A stretch of DNA of 64,000 nt from Qipengyuania oceanensis (lineage in GTDB: Bacteria > Pseudomonadota > Alphaproteobacteria > Sphingomonadales > Sphingomonadaceae), in the NCBI RefSeq assembly GCF_009827535.1, contig NZ_WTYN01000001.1, forward strand, positions 310,001 through 374,000, in the 5' to 3' direction. Positions 52,645-62,570 of the stretch are shown here, in pieces (within the stretch, counting starts at the first letter, position 1; each line of letters opens with the position of its first letter). The notes below the pieces were generated by a model. That model was not told the DNA's origin. It saw only the letters and a program-made list of their open reading frames with translations, and made no database searches. A program made the position numbers and the translations under genes.

Positions 52645-55479
52645 TTGAGCGACGAAACCGACATTATCGACACGCCCCCTCCGGGCGACGAATTCGAACG
52701 CATCGACATCGTCGATGAGATGAAGACGAGCTACCTCGATTACGCGATGAGCGTGATCGTCAGCCGCGCGTTGCCCGACGTGCGCGACGGGCTCAAGCCG
52801 GTGCATCGCCGAATTCTCTACGCCAGCCAGGAAGGCGGCTTCGTCGCCGGGCGGCCCTACCGCAAGAGCGCCAAGATCGTCGGCGACGTGATGGGTAATT
52901 ATCACCCGCACGGCGATGCCGCGATCTACGATGCGCTGGCGCGCATGACGCAGCCATGGTCGATGCGCGTGCCGTTGGTCGATGGCCAGGGCAACTTCGG
53001 GTCGATGGACCCGGACCCGCCGGCTTCCATGCGCTACACCGAGGCGCGCCTGGCGCGGGTCGCCAATTCGCTGCTCGACGATCTCGACAAGGACACCGTC
53101 GACTTTGCCGAGAACTACGACGGTTCGACCAAGGAGCCGACGGTACTTCCGGCGCGCTTCCCCAATCTGCTCGTCAATGGTGCCGGCGGCATCGCGGTCG
53201 GGATGGCGACCAATGTCCCGCCCCACAACCTGGGCGAAGTGATTGCCGGCTGTCTCGCGTTCATGGAAAACCCGGCGATCACCTCGGAAGAATTGTTCGA
53301 GATCATCCCCGGTCCAGATTTCCCGACCGCGCCGCTGATCCTCGGCCAGTCCGGGGCGCGGGCAGCCTACACGACCGGTCGCGGCTCCATCCTGATGCGC
53401 GCGCGTCACGAGATCGAGACCAAGCGCGGCGATCGCCAGTCGATCGTGCTGACGTCGATTCCCTATCAGGTCGGCAAATCGAACCTGGTCGAGAAGATCG
53501 CCGATGCCGCGAAGGAAAAGCGGATCGAGGGCATTTCCGACATTCGCGACGAAAGTTCGCGTGAAGGCGTCCGCGTCGTCGTCGACCTCAAGCGCGATGC
53601 GACCGCGGATGTCGTGCTCAACCAGATCTGGCGGCACACCCCGGCGCAATCCAGCTTCCCTGCCAACATGCTCGCGATCCGCGGCGGGCGGCCGGAAACG
53701 CTTACGCTGCGCGACATCATCAAGGCCTTCATCCAGTTCCGCGAGCAGGTCATCACGCGGCGCACCAAGTTCGAACTGAACAAGGCGCGCGAGCGGGCGC
53801 ATGTCTTGCTCGGCCTGGTGGTCGCCGTGTCCAACCTCGACGAGGTCGTCGCGATGATCCGCACCGCGCCCAATCCGGCTGAGGCTCGCTCGCGCCTGTT
53901 GACCAAGGATTGGCCGATCGGCGACATCGCGCAGTACATCCGACTGGTGGAAGCGATCGAGCCGAACGCCGACGAGAGCGGCGGAACCTACCGCCTGTCC
54001 GAACGGCAGGTGAAAGCGATCCTCGACCTGCGCCTGCATCGCCTGACCGCTCTGGGTCGCGACGAAATCGGCGACGAGCTCAAGGAACTCGCGACCAAGA
54101 TCGAATATTTCCTCTCGCTCCTTGCCGACCGCGTGAAGCTCTACGCCGTCATGCGCCAGGAACTCGAGGAGATCCGCGACACCTACGCCACGCCGCGCCT
54201 CGCCGAGATCGCGCCGGCCTGGGACGGGCTCGAGGACGAGGACCTCATCGAGCGCGATGAGATGGTCGTCACGGTAACCCATGGCGGTTACATCAAGCGC
54301 ACCCCGCTCTCGACCTTCCGCGCCCAGAAGAAGGGTGGCAAGGGCCGCAGCGGCATGGCGACCAAGGACGAGGATGCCGTGGTCGAGATGTTCGTTACCT
54401 CGACCCACAATCCGGTGCTGTTCTTTACGAACACCGGCCGGGTCTATCGCCTGAAGGTATGGAAGCTGCCGGAAGGCGGCCCGCAGACCAAGGGCCGGCC
54501 GATGGTCAACCTGCTGCCTCTTGGAGACGATGAGAGGGTTACCAACGTCCTGCCCCTGCCCGAAGACGAGACCGAATGGGCAAACCTCAACATCGTCTTC
54601 GCGACCGAACAGGGCATGGTCCGCCGCAATTCGATGGACGCCTTCACCAATGTGCCGACCAACGGCAAATACGCGATGGGCTTCGTCGAAGGGTCGGGCG
54701 ACCGGTTGATCGGCGTCGAACTTCTTACCGAAGAACAGGAGATTTTCCTGGCGAGCGATGCCGGAAAGGCGATCCGGTTTTCCGCAACCGACGCGCGCGA
54801 AACCAAGAGCCGCACCGGCATCGGCGTTCGCGGCATGAAGCTGAAGGAAGGCCAGAAGGTCGTCTCGATGGCGGTGCTCGATGCGGGCGATTGGGATACC
54901 GAGCAGCGTGACGCGTATCTGCGAGCCGCGGCCTGGAAGAACAACGATGCCGAATCGGTGTTGGACAGCGCCGTCTTCGAGCAGATGGCGGAGAACGAGG
55001 AATTCATCCTCACGCTGACCGCCAACGGCTATGGGAAGATCTCGTCCGCCTACGAATATCGCACCATCGGGCGTGGCGGCATGGGCCTGACCAACATCGG
55101 CGAACCGTCGAGCAATCCAGACCGCAATGGCCCGGTCGTGGCGAGCTTCCCGGTGCGCGACGGATCGCAGCTCATGCTTGTCACCGACCAGGCCAAGCTG
55201 ATCCGCTTGCCGATCCGCTTGCGCCATCTGCTCGAGAACGGGTTCGAGGAGCACAAGGGTTTCTCGGTCTACGGACGCGGGTCTTCGGGCCTCAAGATCT
55301 TTGACGTAGCCAAGGGTGAACATATCGTCGGCGCGGCGCTGATCGACGAAACCGAGGAACCGGAAAACGAAGCGGAAGAGGCGATCGCCGAAGAACTCGC
55401 CGATCGCGAAGCTTCAACGACCGAGCCCTACACCACCGCCCATTCCGACAAGAATATCGAGGGCGAACCGGGAGGCTGA
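52645..55479 (+). CDS. gyrA: DNA gyrase subunit A
   Basis: 944 residues from TTG at 52645 with AAGG 7 nt upstream. The catalytic tyrosine is Y131 in PPASMRYTEARLARVA; the quinolone-resistance region reads NYHPHGDAAIYDALARM, with Ala at the position of E. coli Ser83 and Asp kept at the Asp87 position; the GyrA box is QKKGGKG. C-terminal beta-pinwheel wraps DNA. With GyrB it adds negative supercoils. Somewhat longer than E. coli GyrA, with an acidic tail. A dioxygenase gene follows 9 nt later. Confidence 0.97.
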   Translation: MSDETDIIDTPPPGDEFERIDIVDEMKTSYLDYAMSVIVSRALPDVRDGLKPVHRRILYASQEGGFVAGRPYRKSAKIVGDVMGNYHPHGDAAIYDALARMTQPWSMRVPLVDGQGNFGSMDPDPPASMRYTEARLARVANSLLDDLDKDTVDFAENYDGSTKEPTVLPARFPNLLVNGAGGIAVGMATNVPPHNLGEVIAGCLAFMENPAITSEELFEIIPGPDFPTAPLILGQSGARAAYTTGRGSILMRARHEIETKRGDRQSIVLTSIPYQVGKSNLVEKIADAAKEKRIEGISDIRDESSREGVRVVVDLKRDATADVVLNQIWRHTPAQSSFPANMLAIRGGRPETLTLRDIIKAFIQFREQVITRRTKFELNKARERAHVLLGLVVAVSNLDEVVAMIRTAPNPAEARSRLLTKDWPIGDIAQYIRLVEAIEPNADESGGTYRLSERQVKAILDLRLHRLTALGRDEIGDELKELATKIEYFLSLLADRVKLYAVMRQELEEIRDTYATPRLAEIAPAWDGLEDEDLIERDEMVVTVTHGGYIKRTPLSTFRAQKKGGKGRSGMATKDEDAVVEMFVTSTHNPVLFFTNTGRVYRLKVWKLPEGGPQTKGRPMVNLLPLGDDERVTNVLPLPEDETEWANLNIVFATEQGMVRRNSMDAFTNVPTNGKYAMGFVEGSGDRLIGVELLTEEQEIFLASDAGKAIRFSATDARETKSRTGIGVRGMKLKEGQKVVSMAVLDAGDWDTEQRDAYLRAAAWKNNDAESVLDSAVFEQMAENEEFILTLTANGYGKISSAYEYRTIGRGGMGLTNIGEPSSNPDRNGPVVASFPVRDGSQLMLVTDQAKLIRLPIRLRHLLENGFEEHKGFSVYGRGSSGLKIFDVAKGEHIVGAALIDETEEPENEAEEAIAEELADREASTTEPYTTAHSDKNIEGEPGG

Positions 55480-55488
55480 GTTGCAGCA

Positions 55489-56334
55489 ATGTGCTTGCAC
55501 GTCGAATTGAGCGGACAGGCATGCGGCGCCCGTGTGAGTGGTGTCGACCTGTCCGCGCCGCTCGGTGCCGAGACCATTGCCGAGATCCGCGAAATCTGGC
55601 TTCGCCATCGTGTCGTCGCCTTCCCGGGCCAGTCCGGAATGGACGATGACGCTCTGGAGAGGTTCACTCTACACATGGGTGGTTTCGGCGAAGACCCGTT
55701 CTTTGCCCCGATCGACGGGCGACAGAACATCGCCGCGATCCTGCGCGAGGCGGACGAGACGACACCTCTGTTCGCAGAAAACTGGCACAGCGACTGGAGC
55801 TTTCTCGAGCAGCCGCCGGCGGGCACTTGCCTCCTCGCCATCGAAATTCCGCCGACTGGCGGCGATACTCTGTTTGCCGACCAGGTCGCGGCCTTTGCTG
55901 CGCTGCCCGGCGATCGCAAGCAGCACCTGCGTACGCTGACCGCGATCCATAGCGCCAGACTGGCCTATGCACCCGACGGCACATATGGCGAAAAGGACGA
56001 AGGACGCAGCATGGCGATCCGTCCGGGGGAGACGGCCCGCGCGACGCAATTGCATCCGCTGGTCCACCGCCATCCCGAGACCGGCGAAGAGGCTCTCTAT
56101 TCAACGCTCGGCTACATCGTCGGGATCGAAGGCATGGCGGAGGGCGACGCCTTCGCCTTGCTGTCCGAACTTGCAGCCTGGCAGTCGCGCGACGAGTTCG
56201 TCTACCGCCATCGCTGGGAGCCCGACATGCTTGTCATGTGGGACAATCGCGCCGTCCTGCACAAGGCGACCGGCGGCTACGAAGGCCACCGGCGTGAGTT
56301 GCACCGCACGACGATCGCTGCCTTTGCCGGTTAG
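55489..56334 (+). CDS. TauD/TfdA-family 2-oxoglutarate-dependent dioxygenase
   Basis: 281 residues. Starts like TauD (LSGQACGARVSGVDLSAPLG), with the iron-binding HxD in NWHSDWSFLEQPPAGTCLLA, TLFADQVAAFAALP, the distal His in MLVMWDNRAVLHKATGGYEG and an Arg for 2-oxoglutarate in RRELHRTTIAAF. It hydroxylates an unknown substrate; relatives act on taurine, alkyl sulfates or phenoxyacetates. No sulfonate transport genes are near. Its stop overlaps the convergent YhhN gene by 4 nt. Confidence 0.88.
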   Translation: MCLHVELSGQACGARVSGVDLSAPLGAETIAEIREIWLRHRVVAFPGQSGMDDDALERFTLHMGGFGEDPFFAPIDGRQNIAAILREADETTPLFAENWHSDWSFLEQPPAGTCLLAIEIPPTGGDTLFADQVAAFAALPGDRKQHLRTLTAIHSARLAYAPDGTYGEKDEGRSMAIRPGETARATQLHPLVHRHPETGEEALYSTLGYIVGIEGMAEGDAFALLSELAAWQSRDEFVYRHRWEPDMLVMWDNRAVLHKATGGYEGHRRELHRTTIAAFAG

Positions 56335-56984
56335 TCCGTGCTGGCTTTCAATTCGCCGCGCAACGTGCGGATGACGCCGGTGGCGATCAGGAACTGCGCC
56401 GAGAAATAGATCGGCCAGACGAGCAGGTCCGCAACGCCTACCAGATTTCCGCCCATGCGTGCGAAGATCAGAAAATCGGAAATCACGAACAGCACTGCCC
56501 CGGCGCCGACGCGGTAGCGGGGGAAACGGCTGATCCAGGCACCCGCCGCCATCCCCCCCAGCGCGAGGCCGTAGAGTCCTACGGCAGGGCTGGACGAAAG
56601 CAGCCAGCAGACGAGCGGTGTCGCCACGAGCAAGAGCGCGGCAAGAATTCGCTGGCTCGGCGCCAAGTGAATGCGCCGGTTGCGCAGATACAGCGAGATC
56701 GCCGCAAGGTGCGCGGCGAAGAACAGCGCGCCGCCGATCTCGAACCAGAGCTCGAGCGCCATGTCCGCCAGCGAGCACAGTAACAGGTAGAGTGCGATCA
56801 GCTTCGCATTGGCACTGTCATGCCGCTGCCACGCGTAGACCGCCAGTGCCATGCACGCGCCGCCCTTCAGGAGAATAAGCCACGTGCCCCCGAGCTGATT
56901 GTCGGTCAGGAAGTAGTACGCCACGGCGCTCACGATGCTGAGCAGCAGCCAGGGGCGATGATCGACAAGGGCGCGCTTCGGCAT
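56331..56984 (-). CDS. YhhN/TMEM86-family membrane protein (lysoplasmalogenase-like)
   Basis: 217 residues from ATG at 56984; a longer frame upstream lacks similarity. About eight membrane helices, with conserved polar segments LLCSLADMALEL, LFFAAHLAAISLY and LFVISDFLIFARM, the positions where YhhN/TMEM86 proteins carry acidic residues needed for vinyl-ether hydrolysis. Activity is known only for a few members; substrate here is unknown. Divergent from trmFO (55 nt). Confidence 0.82.
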   Translation of the reverse strand: MPKRALVDHRPWLLLSIVSAVAYYFLTDNQLGGTWLILLKGGACMALAVYAWQRHDSANAKLIALYLLLCSLADMALELWFEIGGALFFAAHLAAISLYLRNRRIHLAPSQRILAALLLVATPLVCWLLSSSPAVGLYGLALGGMAAGAWISRFPRYRVGAGAVLFVISDFLIFARMGGNLVGVADLLVWPIYFSAQFLIATGVIRTLRGELKASTD

Positions 56985-57039
56985 GATGCGGTGATGTCTG
57001 GACTTGATGCCCGCCCCTCGCAAGCTCTAGGGGGCGGCC

Positions 57040-58407
57040 ATGGCACATGATGTCCACATCATCGGCGGCGGGCTGGCAGGCAGCGAGGCCGCCTGGCAAC
57101 TCGCCAAGCGCGGCTTCAGCGTGCGGCTGTCCGAAATGCGCGGCAGCGGCGAGACGACGCCTGCACACCAGACCGATGGGCTGGCCGAGCTGGTCTGCTC
57201 CAACTCCTTCCGCTCGGACGACAGCGACAAGAACGCGGTCGGCCTGTTGCACGACGAGATGCGGCGGCTCGACAGCATCGTGATGTCGGCGGGCGAAGTG
57301 GCGCGCGTTCCGGCCGGCAGCGCCATGGCGGTCGATCGCGACGTTTTCTCCGCCGAGGTCGAGCGGCGCCTTCTGGCACATCCCGGGATCACCGTGGTAC
57401 GCGAGCGGGTCGACACGCTTCCCGATGCCGGACTGACGATTGTGGCGACCGGGCCGTTGACGGCGCAAGCCCTCGCGCAGAGCATCGTCGCGGCAACGGG
57501 CCAGGACCGCCTGGCTTTCTTCGACGCGATCGCGCCCATCGTCCACCGCGACAGCATCGATATGTCGAAATGCTGGATCCAGAGCCGGTGGAACAAGCGC
57601 ACCGAGGCTTCCAACGAAGGCGGCGACTACATCAACTGCCCGATGACGAAGGAGCAGTATCTCGCTTTCCACCAGGGGCTGATGGACGGCGAAAAGACCG
57701 AGTTTCGCGAATGGGAAGCGGACACGCCCTATTTCGATGGGTGCATGCCCATTGAAGTCATGGCTGCGCGCGGGGTCGAAACGCTGCGGTACGGCCCGAT
57801 GAAGGGTGTCGGTCTCGACAATCCCTACGACACCAGCGAGGAACATCCACAGGGCCGCTGGCCCTACGCCGTCGTGCAACTGCGGCAGGACAACAAGCTC
57901 GGTACGTTGTGGAACATGGTCGGCTTCCAGACGAAGCTCAAGTATGGCGCGCAGGTCGAGCTGTTCCGCACGATCCCGGGCCTGGAGAACGCGGAATTCG
58001 CCAGGCTCGGCGGGCTGCACCGCAACACCTTCATCAATTCGCCACTGGTGCTCGACCGCCAGTTGCGGCTGCGTGGCGCCTCGCACGTACGCTTCGCCGG
58101 ACAGATCACCGGCTGCGAAGGCTATGTCGAATCCTCTGCGGTCGGCCTGCTCGCAGGCATGATGACGGCAGCCGAACTGGCGGGCGAAACGTGGTCGCCG
58201 CCGCCACGTAGCACTGCAATGGGCGCGCTGCTGAGCCACATCACCGGTGATGCCGAAGCGGCCACGTTCCAGCCGATGAACGTCAATTTCGGATTGTTCC
58301 CGCCGCTGCACGAGGTGAAGAAGAAGCAGCGCAAGGAGGCTTATACCGCCCGCGCCAAGGCCGATATCGGGGAATGGCTTGCCGGGATGGACGCCGTCCC
58401 GGCCTGA
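57040..58407 (+). CDS. trmFO: Folate/FAD-dependent tRNA (uracil-54-C5)-methyltransferase TrmFO
   Basis: 455 residues. FAD motif [20 protein letters not shown], then [20 protein letters not shown] with a conserved cysteine, [26 protein letters not shown] with the second cysteine, and [20 protein letters not shown]. It makes ribothymidine at tRNA position 54 from methylene-THF, replacing SAM-dependent TrmA in this lineage. It converges with the EF-hand gene (9 nt). Confidence 0.95.
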   Translation: MAHDVHIIGGGLAGSEAAWQLAKRGFSVRLSEMRGSGETTPAHQTDGLAELVCSNSFRSDDSDKNAVGLLHDEMRRLDSIVMSAGEVARVPAGSAMAVDRDVFSAEVERRLLAHPGITVVRERVDTLPDAGLTIVATGPLTAQALAQSIVAATGQDRLAFFDAIAPIVHRDSIDMSKCWIQSRWNKRTEASNEGGDYINCPMTKEQYLAFHQGLMDGEKTEFREWEADTPYFDGCMPIEVMAARGVETLRYGPMKGVGLDNPYDTSEEHPQGRWPYAVVQLRQDNKLGTLWNMVGFQTKLKYGAQVELFRTIPGLENAEFARLGGLHRNTFINSPLVLDRQLRLRGASHVRFAGQITGCEGYVESSAVGLLAGMMTAAELAGETWSPPPRSTAMGALLSHITGDAEAATFQPMNVNFGLFPPLHEVKKKQRKEAYTARAKADIGEWLAGMDAVPA

Positions 58408-58416
58408 CGCGCTGGG

Positions 58417-58878
58417 TCAGCAGCGACACGCAGGCTTGCGTTTGGCCGGCTTGGGTGCGGTCGTCGCGAATTCCCGCTGGGTCAGGCTGTTGTCCCCGTC
58501 CACGTCCGCGCCTTCGAACTTGCCGACGGTGGCTACCGCCCATTCCTCGAAGGTCAGCAGGTTGTTGCCGTCCTTGTCGAGCTTGCGGAAGGCGTCGGTG
58601 CGGGTCGAGAGCATCTCGTTGCGCGTAATTCGCAGATCGCGATTGCGATCGTAGCGGAAGAAACGCCTTTGCTCGCGGGTCAACTCGCTTGCTTCGGGCG
58701 GCGCGGGGCCCTGCAAATCGGTGACGTCCACGCTCGGCAGGACGGTCGGATTGGCAACAGGCTCCTGGACCATGGGTGGCGGCGCGCCCTGCTCCACCTC
58801 GGCCCGACCCTGCCACCAGAACACGCCGAGGCCGGCCAATGCGAGCGCAAGAAATGCTCCGAGAACGAATGAGCGCAT
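58417..58878 (-). CDS. Membrane-anchored EF-hand calcium-binding protein
   Basis: 153 residues from ATG at 58878 (MRSFVLGAFLALALAGLGVF, a single membrane anchor or signal). A Pro-rich linker leads to three EF-hand loops: DRNRDLRITRNE, DKDGNNLLTFEE and DVDGDNSLTQRE. The C-terminus is basic with two cysteines (KPACRC). Calcium-binding sensor or buffer in the periplasm is inferred. Last gene of the run pdhA-pdhB-squalene synthase-like, 31 nt after the previous stop. Confidence 0.82.
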   Translation of the reverse strand: MRSFVLGAFLALALAGLGVFWWQGRAEVEQGAPPPMVQEPVANPTVLPSVDVTDLQGPAPPEASELTREQRRFFRYDRNRDLRITRNEMLSTRTDAFRKLDKDGNNLLTFEEWAVATVGKFEGADVDGDNSLTQREFATTAPKPAKRKPACRC

Positions 58879-58909
58879 CGCTATAACCCCTTGTTTCGCC
58901 GAGGATAGC

Positions 58910-59563
58910 CTAGCGACCGGAAAAGCCAAGCCGTAGCGCGGCGAGTGCCCCGCCCCGGCCCGCCATCAGCGCGGGATCGTTGCGACGGGCGGCGCGCATC
59001 CCGAGCCCCGCGAGCACGTGAAGTCCGCGCAAGACACGGGGCAGCACCGGCAGACCGTGGTCGAGCGCAATCGCGCGCAGCATCTCGCGCTCTCCTGCGT
59101 CCGAGGCGTGGACGCTCGCGTCCATCGCTGCCCAGATAATTCCCGCCTCCCGCGCCGCCGCTTCGCTTTGCGGTTCTACAAGAGCGGCAAATCCGGCAAG
59201 GCCGTCGGCTCGTTGAGCGACGAAGTTCTCCGCCACATGGGGCGCGAGTTCGTCGACCAGCAGCAGTTCCCAGCCATCGACCAAGCTTGCGAGCGATCCT
59301 TCCCGCCCGCGCCAGTGCGCGCCGATCGCGTCCAGCACGACATCGCCGGTCGGCCTCAGCTCCGGCGGCTTCGCTAGTTCGTCACGCCACCAGGCGAGCC
59401 GCAATTGTGCGAGCATGGGCTCGCTCGCCTGGCTCACGATCCGCGCCAGCCGCTGGTCCAGCCCTAGAAAGGTCGCCAGCAACGGGCGAGCGCGAACCGG
59501 CGTCCACGCGAGCGCCACGCGCTTTTCCGGCGCGAAATCGTCCGTCAGCACATCGGGCGTCAC
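58910..59563 (-). CDS. Squalene/phytoene synthase-like protein, short form
   Basis: 217 residues from GTG at 59563, 1 nt after the pdhB stop. The fold is suggested by LLATFLGLDQRLARIVSQAS and LAQLRLAWWRDELAKP, a hallmark shared with NDUFAF6-like members of the family, and DGWELLLVDELAPHVAENFV. The Asp-rich diphosphate-binding motifs of true synthases are not visible and it is shorter than the ~280-residue enzymes, so a non-catalytic role, perhaps in respiratory complex assembly as for NDUFAF6, is likelier. Carotenoid synthesis is not supported. Confidence 0.7.
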   Translation of the reverse strand: MTPDVLTDDFAPEKRVALAWTPVRARPLLATFLGLDQRLARIVSQASEPMLAQLRLAWWRDELAKPPELRPTGDVVLDAIGAHWRGREGSLASLVDGWELLLVDELAPHVAENFVAQRADGLAGFAALVEPQSEAAAREAGIIWAAMDASVHASDAGEREMLRAIALDHGLPVLPRVLRGLHVLAGLGMRAARRNDPALMAGRGGALAALRLGFSGR

Positions 59564-59564
59564 G

Positions 59565-60971
59565 TCAGTCGACGTAGCACACCTTTTTCGCCGCCTCGAC
59601 GATCCGCTTGCTGTCGATGAGAGCCAGCTTTTCGAGATTGGCGGCATAGGGCAGCGGCACGTCCTCGTTGCAGACCCGCAGAACCGGCGCATCGAGGTGA
59701 TCGAAGCCCTGCTCCATGCAAACCGCAATGACTTCGGACGCGATCGAGCAGGTCGGCCAGCCTTCCTCGGCAATGATGAGGCGATTGGTTTTCTTGAGGC
59801 TTTCGAGGATCGCCTCTGTGTCGAGCGGGCGCAGGGTGCGCAAGTCGATCACCTCGGCATCGATGCCCTGCTCCGCCAGGTCTTCAGCCGCTTCCAGCGC
59901 GAGGCCGACGCCGATCGAATAGCTTACGATGGTCACGTCGCTACCATCGCGCACGATGCGTGCCTTGCCGATCGGCAGCACGTAATCGTCGACGTCCGGA
60001 ACGTCGAAGCTGCGCCCGTACACGAGCTCGTTCTCGAGGAATACGACCGGGTCCTCGCTGCGGATCGCCGCTTTCAGCAGGCCCTTGGCATCCGTGCTGT
60101 CATAGGGCGCGATCACGATGAGACCGGGCACGCTGGCGTACCACGGGCCGTAGTTCTGGCTATGCTGTGCACCCACGCGGCTTGCTGCACCGTTGGGGCC
60201 ACGGAACACGACCGGACACCGCATCTGCCCGCCGGACATGTAGTTGGTCTTGGCGGCAGAGTTGATGATGTGATCGATCGCCTGCATCGCGAAGTTGAAC
60301 GTCATGAATTCGACGATCGGACGCAAGCCGCCCATCGCGGCGCCTGTACCGATGCCGGCAAAGCCATATTCGGTGATCGGGGTGTCGATGACCCGCTTGG
60401 GACCGAACTCGTCGAGCAGGCCCTGGGTGACCTTGTAGGCCCCCTGGTATTCGGCGACTTCCTCGCCCATGACGAAAACGCGTTCGTCGGCGCGCATTTC
60501 CTCTGCCATGGCATCGCGCAAGGCTTCGCGAACGGTCACCGAAGTTATCGTTGTGCCTTCGGGCACCTCGGGATCGCTGGGGCGAGCTTGCGCTGCCGGC
60601 TTGGTTGCCTGGGCTTCGCTCGTTTCGCGGCCCACGTCCTTGCCTTCGCCCGGTACGTCGTCGACTTGATCGGTAGAACTTTCGTCAGCAGCCGATGCCG
60701 CCGGCGCTTCGACATCGCTCAGCTCCTCGCCATCCTCGGCGAGCATGGCGATCACCGTGCCTACAGCCACGTTCTCGGTTCCCGCTGCGACGACGATCTT
60801 GCCTAGCGTGCCTTCATCGACGGCTTCGAATTCCATCGTCGCCTTGTCGGTCTCGATCTCGGCGATGATGTCGCCGGAGGCAATCTGGTCACCTTCCTGC
60901 TTGAGCCACTTGGCGAGCGTGCCCTCCTCCATCGTCGGGGAAAGCGCCGGCATCTTGAGTTCGATCGCCAT
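59565..60971 (-). CDS. pdhB: Pyruvate dehydrogenase E1 beta with N-terminal lipoyl domain
   Basis: 468 residues from ATG at 60971, overlapping the pdhA stop (TGATG). Residues 1-80 are a lipoyl domain with K43 in [10 protein letters not shown], very similar to that of PdhC; an acidic linker follows to about 135; the transketolase-like E1 beta domain has [40 protein letters not shown] and [16 protein letters not shown]. With PdhA it decarboxylates pyruvate. A lipoyl domain on E1 beta is a known alphaproteobacterial trait. Confidence 0.96.
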   Translation of the reverse strand: MAIELKMPALSPTMEEGTLAKWLKQEGDQIASGDIIAEIETDKATMEFEAVDEGTLGKIVVAAGTENVAVGTVIAMLAEDGEELSDVEAPAASAADESSTDQVDDVPGEGKDVGRETSEAQATKPAAQARPSDPEVPEGTTITSVTVREALRDAMAEEMRADERVFVMGEEVAEYQGAYKVTQGLLDEFGPKRVIDTPITEYGFAGIGTGAAMGGLRPIVEFMTFNFAMQAIDHIINSAAKTNYMSGGQMRCPVVFRGPNGAASRVGAQHSQNYGPWYASVPGLIVIAPYDSTDAKGLLKAAIRSEDPVVFLENELVYGRSFDVPDVDDYVLPIGKARIVRDGSDVTIVSYSIGVGLALEAAEDLAEQGIDAEVIDLRTLRPLDTEAILESLKKTNRLIIAEEGWPTCSIASEVIAVCMEQGFDHLDAPVLRVCNEDVPLPYAANLEKLALIDSKRIVEAAKKVCYVD

Positions 60972-62050
60972 CAGTAGTTCTCCACCAGAACGTCGGTGTA
61001 GAGTTCGGGCGGCCCCGGCTCGGGCGAATTTTCGGCGAAGTCCGCGGCTTCGGCAACCGTCGAGCGGATCGCCTTGTCGATCGCTTTCAGATCGTCTTCC
61101 GACTTGCCCTTTTCGATCAGGATCTTCTTCAGCCCTTCGATCGGATCGTGATGCTCGCGTTGTTCCTGCACTTCCTCGCGCGTCCGGTACTTGGCCGGGT
61201 CGGACATCGAGTGCCCGCGATAGCGATAGGTATTGCACTCCATCAGCACCGGACCGTTGCCTTCGCGCACGTGCTTGAAGGCCACCTCTGCAGCCTGCCT
61301 TACCTCAAGCACGTCCATCCCGTTCACTTCCATGCCGGGGATGCGAAAGGCCGTGCCGCGACGATAGAAGCGCGTTTCGGCAGAACTGCGCTTGGTGGCC
61401 GTTCCCATCGCGTACTGGTTGTCCTCGACCACGAAGACGATCGGCAGATTCCACAGGGCCGCCATGTTGAAGGTCTCGTAGACCTGGCCCTGGTTGGCAG
61501 CACCGTCACCGAAATAGGCGAGGCACAATCCGCCGTCCTCGTTGTACTTGTGCGCAAGCGCCAGTCCGCCACCGAGTGCGACCTGCGCGCCGACGATGCC
61601 GTGGCCGCCGTAGAATTTGTGCTCGGTCGAGAACATGTGCATCGACCCGCCCTTGCCCTTGGAGATACCGGCCTCGCGCCCTGTCAGCTCGGCCATGATG
61701 ACCTTGGGGTCGATGCCGTAGGCGAGCATGTGACCGTGATCGCGGTAGCCGGTGATCACGCTGTCCTTGTCGTTGTCGAGCGCGGACTGCAGCCCGATCG
61801 CGACGGCTTCCTGGCCGATGTACAGGTGACAGAACCCGCCGATCAGTCCCAGGCCGTAGAGCTGGCCCGCCTTCTCCTCGAACCGGCGGATCAGCAGCAT
61901 CTGCTCATAGAACTTGAGCATCTGTTCCTCGCTCGCATCGAAGCGGCGGTTCCGGTCGTATTCTTGCTGCAGGCTTCGCAGGAGGAAGTCGGTATCATCG
62001 GCTGCTGATGACGCCGGCGCGTTCTGTGGCGACTTGGCGGAGTTGGCCAA
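60971..62050 (-). CDS. pdhA: Pyruvate dehydrogenase E1 alpha
   Basis: 359 residues from TTG at 62050, chosen because AAGGAG sits about 8 nt upstream and the upstream frame is not conserved. The thiamine-diphosphate motif is in [22 protein letters not shown] ending NN-like; [36 protein letters not shown] and the loop [16 protein letters not shown] hold substrate and phosphorylation-loop residues. It binds ThDP and pyruvate. First gene of pdhA-pdhB-squalene synthase-like-EF-hand run. Confidence 0.96.
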   Translation of the reverse strand: MANSAKSPQNAPASSAADDTDFLLRSLQQEYDRNRRFDASEEQMLKFYEQMLLIRRFEEKAGQLYGLGLIGGFCHLYIGQEAVAIGLQSALDNDKDSVITGYRDHGHMLAYGIDPKVIMAELTGREAGISKGKGGSMHMFSTEHKFYGGHGIVGAQVALGGGLALAHKYNEDGGLCLAYFGDGAANQGQVYETFNMAALWNLPIVFVVEDNQYAMGTATKRSSAETRFYRRGTAFRIPGMEVNGMDVLEVRQAAEVAFKHVREGNGPVLMECNTYRYRGHSMSDPAKYRTREEVQEQREHHDPIEGLKKILIEKGKSEDDLKAIDKAIRSTVAEAADFAENSPEPGPPELYTDVLVENY

Positions 62051-62101
62051 CGCTGGCTCCTTGTTGTGACGGGCTGCCTGGGGAGGCGGAAAGTGCAAGC
62101 G

Positions 62102-62131
62102 GCTATAGGCATAACCGGCGTGGCTGCGCAA
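62102..62131 (-). promoter_or_regulatory. Possible promoter of pdhAB
   Basis: On the minus strand TTGCGC (62126-62131), 18 nt, TATAGC (62102-62107), 52 nt before the pdhA TTG. Found by eye; the -35 is a weak match. Confidence 0.35.
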
Positions 62132-62188
62132 TCGCAACCGGCCGCGACATCAGCAATTTACGTTAGGTCACGGCCAAGCCGCGATTAC

Positions 62189-62518
62189 TCATTCGGCCGG
62201 ATGTTCGGGCTCGAGCGTAACGACGATCTCGTCGGGATGTACGAAATTGAGATTGCCGCGAAGCAGTTCGCCAATCAGGTCCGGATCGGCATTGTTGGGG
62301 TCGAGCAGAGCGACGCGGTTCTTCAGTTCCGTACGCTCTTCCTGCAGCGACGCGATCTGCTGGTTGCGCTCGTCCAGAAGCCGGAGATTCTCGCTCCACG
62401 CAAGCAAGCCGGACGGGCCGGCAACTGCCAGACCGCCCATCAGCAAAAGCAGGCCGAGCGCAAGCGCCTGAATCCGGCGCTCCTTGCTGGTAAGTATCTG
62501 ATGCCCCTCGCGTGCCAC
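62189..62518 (-). CDS. ftsB: Septum formation initiator FtsB/DivIC family protein
   Basis: 109 residues. A short cytoplasmic start, one membrane helix (ALALGLLLLMGGLAVAGPSG), then a coiled coil (NLRLLDERNQQIASLQEERT-ELKN) and the C-terminal NLNFVHPDEIVV. This bitopic layout fits FtsB, which links FtsL and FtsQ in the divisome. ftsB next to pdhA is the standard alphaproteobacterial order. Gap to pdhA is 138 nt. Confidence 0.88.
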   Translation of the reverse strand: MAREGHQILTSKERRIQALALGLLLLMGGLAVAGPSGLLAWSENLRLLDERNQQIASLQEERTELKNRVALLDPNNADPDLIGELLRGNLNFVHPDEIVVTLEPEHPAE

Positions 62519-62570
62519 GTCGCAATAGAATCACGGTTAACGCCCGAAAGCAAGCGATTCTGCGCGTTTG

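Noticed and set aside
52504-55323. A 939-codon open frame antisense to gyrA
   Set aside because: High-GC genomes produce long antisense frames; the Asp/Arg/His-rich translation has no domain and gyrA is certain.
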